Assembly: GCA_035537255.1 (NCBI GenBank)
Contig: DATLMN010000065.1
Span: forward strand, 1-64,000
From: DASQYE01 sp035537255
Lineage (GTDB): Bacteria; Acidobacteriota; Blastocatellia; Pyrinomonadales; Pyrinomonadaceae
DNA length: 64,000 nucleotides
Direction of reading: 5' to 3'
Shown piece after piece: positions 63,115-64,000 of this stretch (the stretch's first letter is position 1; each line of letters starts with the position of its first letter). Both the position numbers and the translations under genes were made by a program. The notes beneath the pieces were generated by a model. The model did not search any database, was not told where the DNA came from, and worked only from the letters and a program-made list of their open reading frames with translations.

Positions 63115-64000
63115 ATGACCGCTGTAGAGAAGACAGGCAAGCGCCCCGCGAGCATCAGCTTTAAGGGCCGCATTCTTTTCCTGACCGACGATGTCTCTTT
63201 GATTCGCCGCCAGCTTGAACAGGGCGAAGACCTGCCCTTTGATCCCGATCAGGAGTTGATGAGCAATATCTCGACGGACGAGATTACGCCGGGCTGGGTC
63301 TGCTTTTATTACGACGAGACTTTGGGCCAGTACGTCTATGTCGGAATGCGCGAAGCGGCAGTGCAGAAGGATGAAGTTAAAAACGGCGGCTTCTCCGTCG
63401 TCGTCTCCGGTCTCTCGAAGGGCTGCGGCTCGTCGCGTGAGACAGCGCCTTATGCTGAAAAGTGGGCGGGCATCGAATTGGTCATCGCCAAATCAATCGA
63501 GAAGATTTACGGACAGAACTCGCAGAACATAGGTCTTCTGACCTCTACGGACTTTAGCCTTATCGAGCGCATACGCCGTGGCGAAGAGATTCCCTTAGAA
63601 GAGTTCACGCGCGGTCTGGACCCGATCTCGAAATCAATCGTCGAGTATGGCGGCCTCTTCAATTACAACAAGGCGCGGCTTGCGGGCGATGTGCAGCCCC
63701 CGCCATTGGAAACCGGACGGCGACCGATGACGATTGTCGAGAAGATCATCGCTCGCCATGCTTTTGTGCGCGCAGGAGAGGTCGGTGTCAAAGCAGTCAA
63801 GCCCGGCGATGCGCTCTTTGCCGTCGCGGACGTGCGCTTCTCTCACGAGTACGTTACGCCGATGGCCGAATCCCTTTTTCGTCAGGCGCTCGGCGCAGAC
63901 GCGCGCGTGACCGAGCCGGAATCCGTCTTCGCTTTCCGCGATCACCTGACATTCCTTGGACAGGTCATGCCGCCAAAGCAGCGCGAGATGGGATTGCTTG
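63115..64000 (+). CDS. Fused aconitase / 3-isopropylmalate dehydratase-like protein (3' end outside window)
   Basis: At least 295 codons, open to the window edge. AGAAGGAGT about 7 nt upstream fixes the start. An N-terminal swivel-domain (LeuD-like) segment with SGLSKGCGSSRETAPYAEKW is followed by a catalytic (LeuC-like) part beginning MTIVEKIIARHAF. Small domain before large domain, in one chain, is the reverse of AcnA and resembles AcnB or LeuD-LeuC fusions. The 4Fe-4S cysteines would lie beyond the window. Aconitase, isopropylmalate or related hydro-lyase activity are all possible. Confidence 0.78.
   Translation, partial: MTAVEKTGKRPASISFKGRILFLTDDVSLIRRQLEQGEDLPFDPDQELMSNISTDEITPGWVCFYYDETLGQYVYVGMREAAVQKDEVKNGGFSVVVSGLSKGCGSSRETAPYAEKWAGIELVIAKSIEKIYGQNSQNIGLLTSTDFSLIERIRRGEEIPLEEFTRGLDPISKSIVEYGGLFNYNKARLAGDVQPPPLETGRRPMTIVEKIIARHAFVRAGEVGVKAVKPGDALFAVADVRFSHEYVTPMAESLFRQALGADARVTEPESVFAFRDHLTFLGQVMPPKQREMGLL

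Overview
The window reads as a chromosomal segment of a Gram-negative bacterium, most likely an Acidobacteriota member of the Blastocatellia/Pyrinomonas type. This is an inference from gene content. The evidence is two large TonB-dependent receptors with an N-terminal carboxypeptidase-regulatory domain (Oar type), lipoproteins with clear lipoboxes, many secreted proteases, fused housekeeping enzymes, moderately high GC, and intergenic DNA full of small palindromic repeats. There is no rRNA, CRISPR array, prophage or transposase. The only tRNA-like sequence looks degenerate.

Layout. 1-4.6 kb: a DUF4350 protein (cut by the window edge), a MoxR AAA+ ATPase and a DUF58 protein in one direction, facing a SpoIIM-like membrane protein; this is the usual MoxR/DUF58 neighbourhood. 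4.7-8.1 kb: fused formiminotransferase-cyclodeaminase, a Tat-exported MsrB and an alpha/beta hydrolase. 8.2-11.7 kb: two secreted subtilisin-like proteases, one with a frameshift in its propeptide. 12-18.5 kb: aldehyde dehydrogenase, aminopeptidase P, a tandem pair of secreted proteins, a DHH phosphoesterase and a SnoaL-like protein. 18.6-26.5 kb: a redox group (CcdA-TlpA fusion, a single-cysteine thioredoxin-like protein, a TPR-TlpA protein), a PepSY protein, ThiO and an NAD-type isocitrate dehydrogenase. 26.8-31.8 kb: Asp-box lipoprotein, TonB receptor and a Cys/His-rich secreted protein. 32-45 kb: exported and proteolytic functions (thioredoxin-like protein, two-domain M16 peptidase, ATP-grasp protein, two M48 peptidases, nuclease, two-DTG aspartic protease, NTR-like protein). 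45.2-52.2 kb: a complete phosphate regulon, pstS-pstC-pstA-pstB-phoU-phoB-phoR, preceded by a convincing Pho box. 52.4-56 kb: the second TonB receptor. 56.4-64 kb: small secreted or stress proteins, a PD40 protein, GNAT, SnoaL-like protein, 1-Cys peroxiredoxin, and the start of a fused aconitase/isopropylmalate dehydratase-like enzyme.

The most unusual feature is not a protein. Many gene junctions carry an imperfect hairpin whose arms are built from tandem 7-nt units (about 9 nt in two families). At least eight sequence-unrelated families share this design. Five of the six junctions inside the pst-pho operon carry one, often ending in a short T-run directly before the next start codon with no visible Shine-Dalgarno sequence. 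Repeat arms also supply the last codons of spoIIM and phoB. In one copy (3487-3640) the hairpin loop carries the body of a tRNA-Lys(CTT). A second, longer nested inverted repeat of about 220-250 bp occurs three times.

All functions are assigned by reading motifs and family resemblance; no database search was run.
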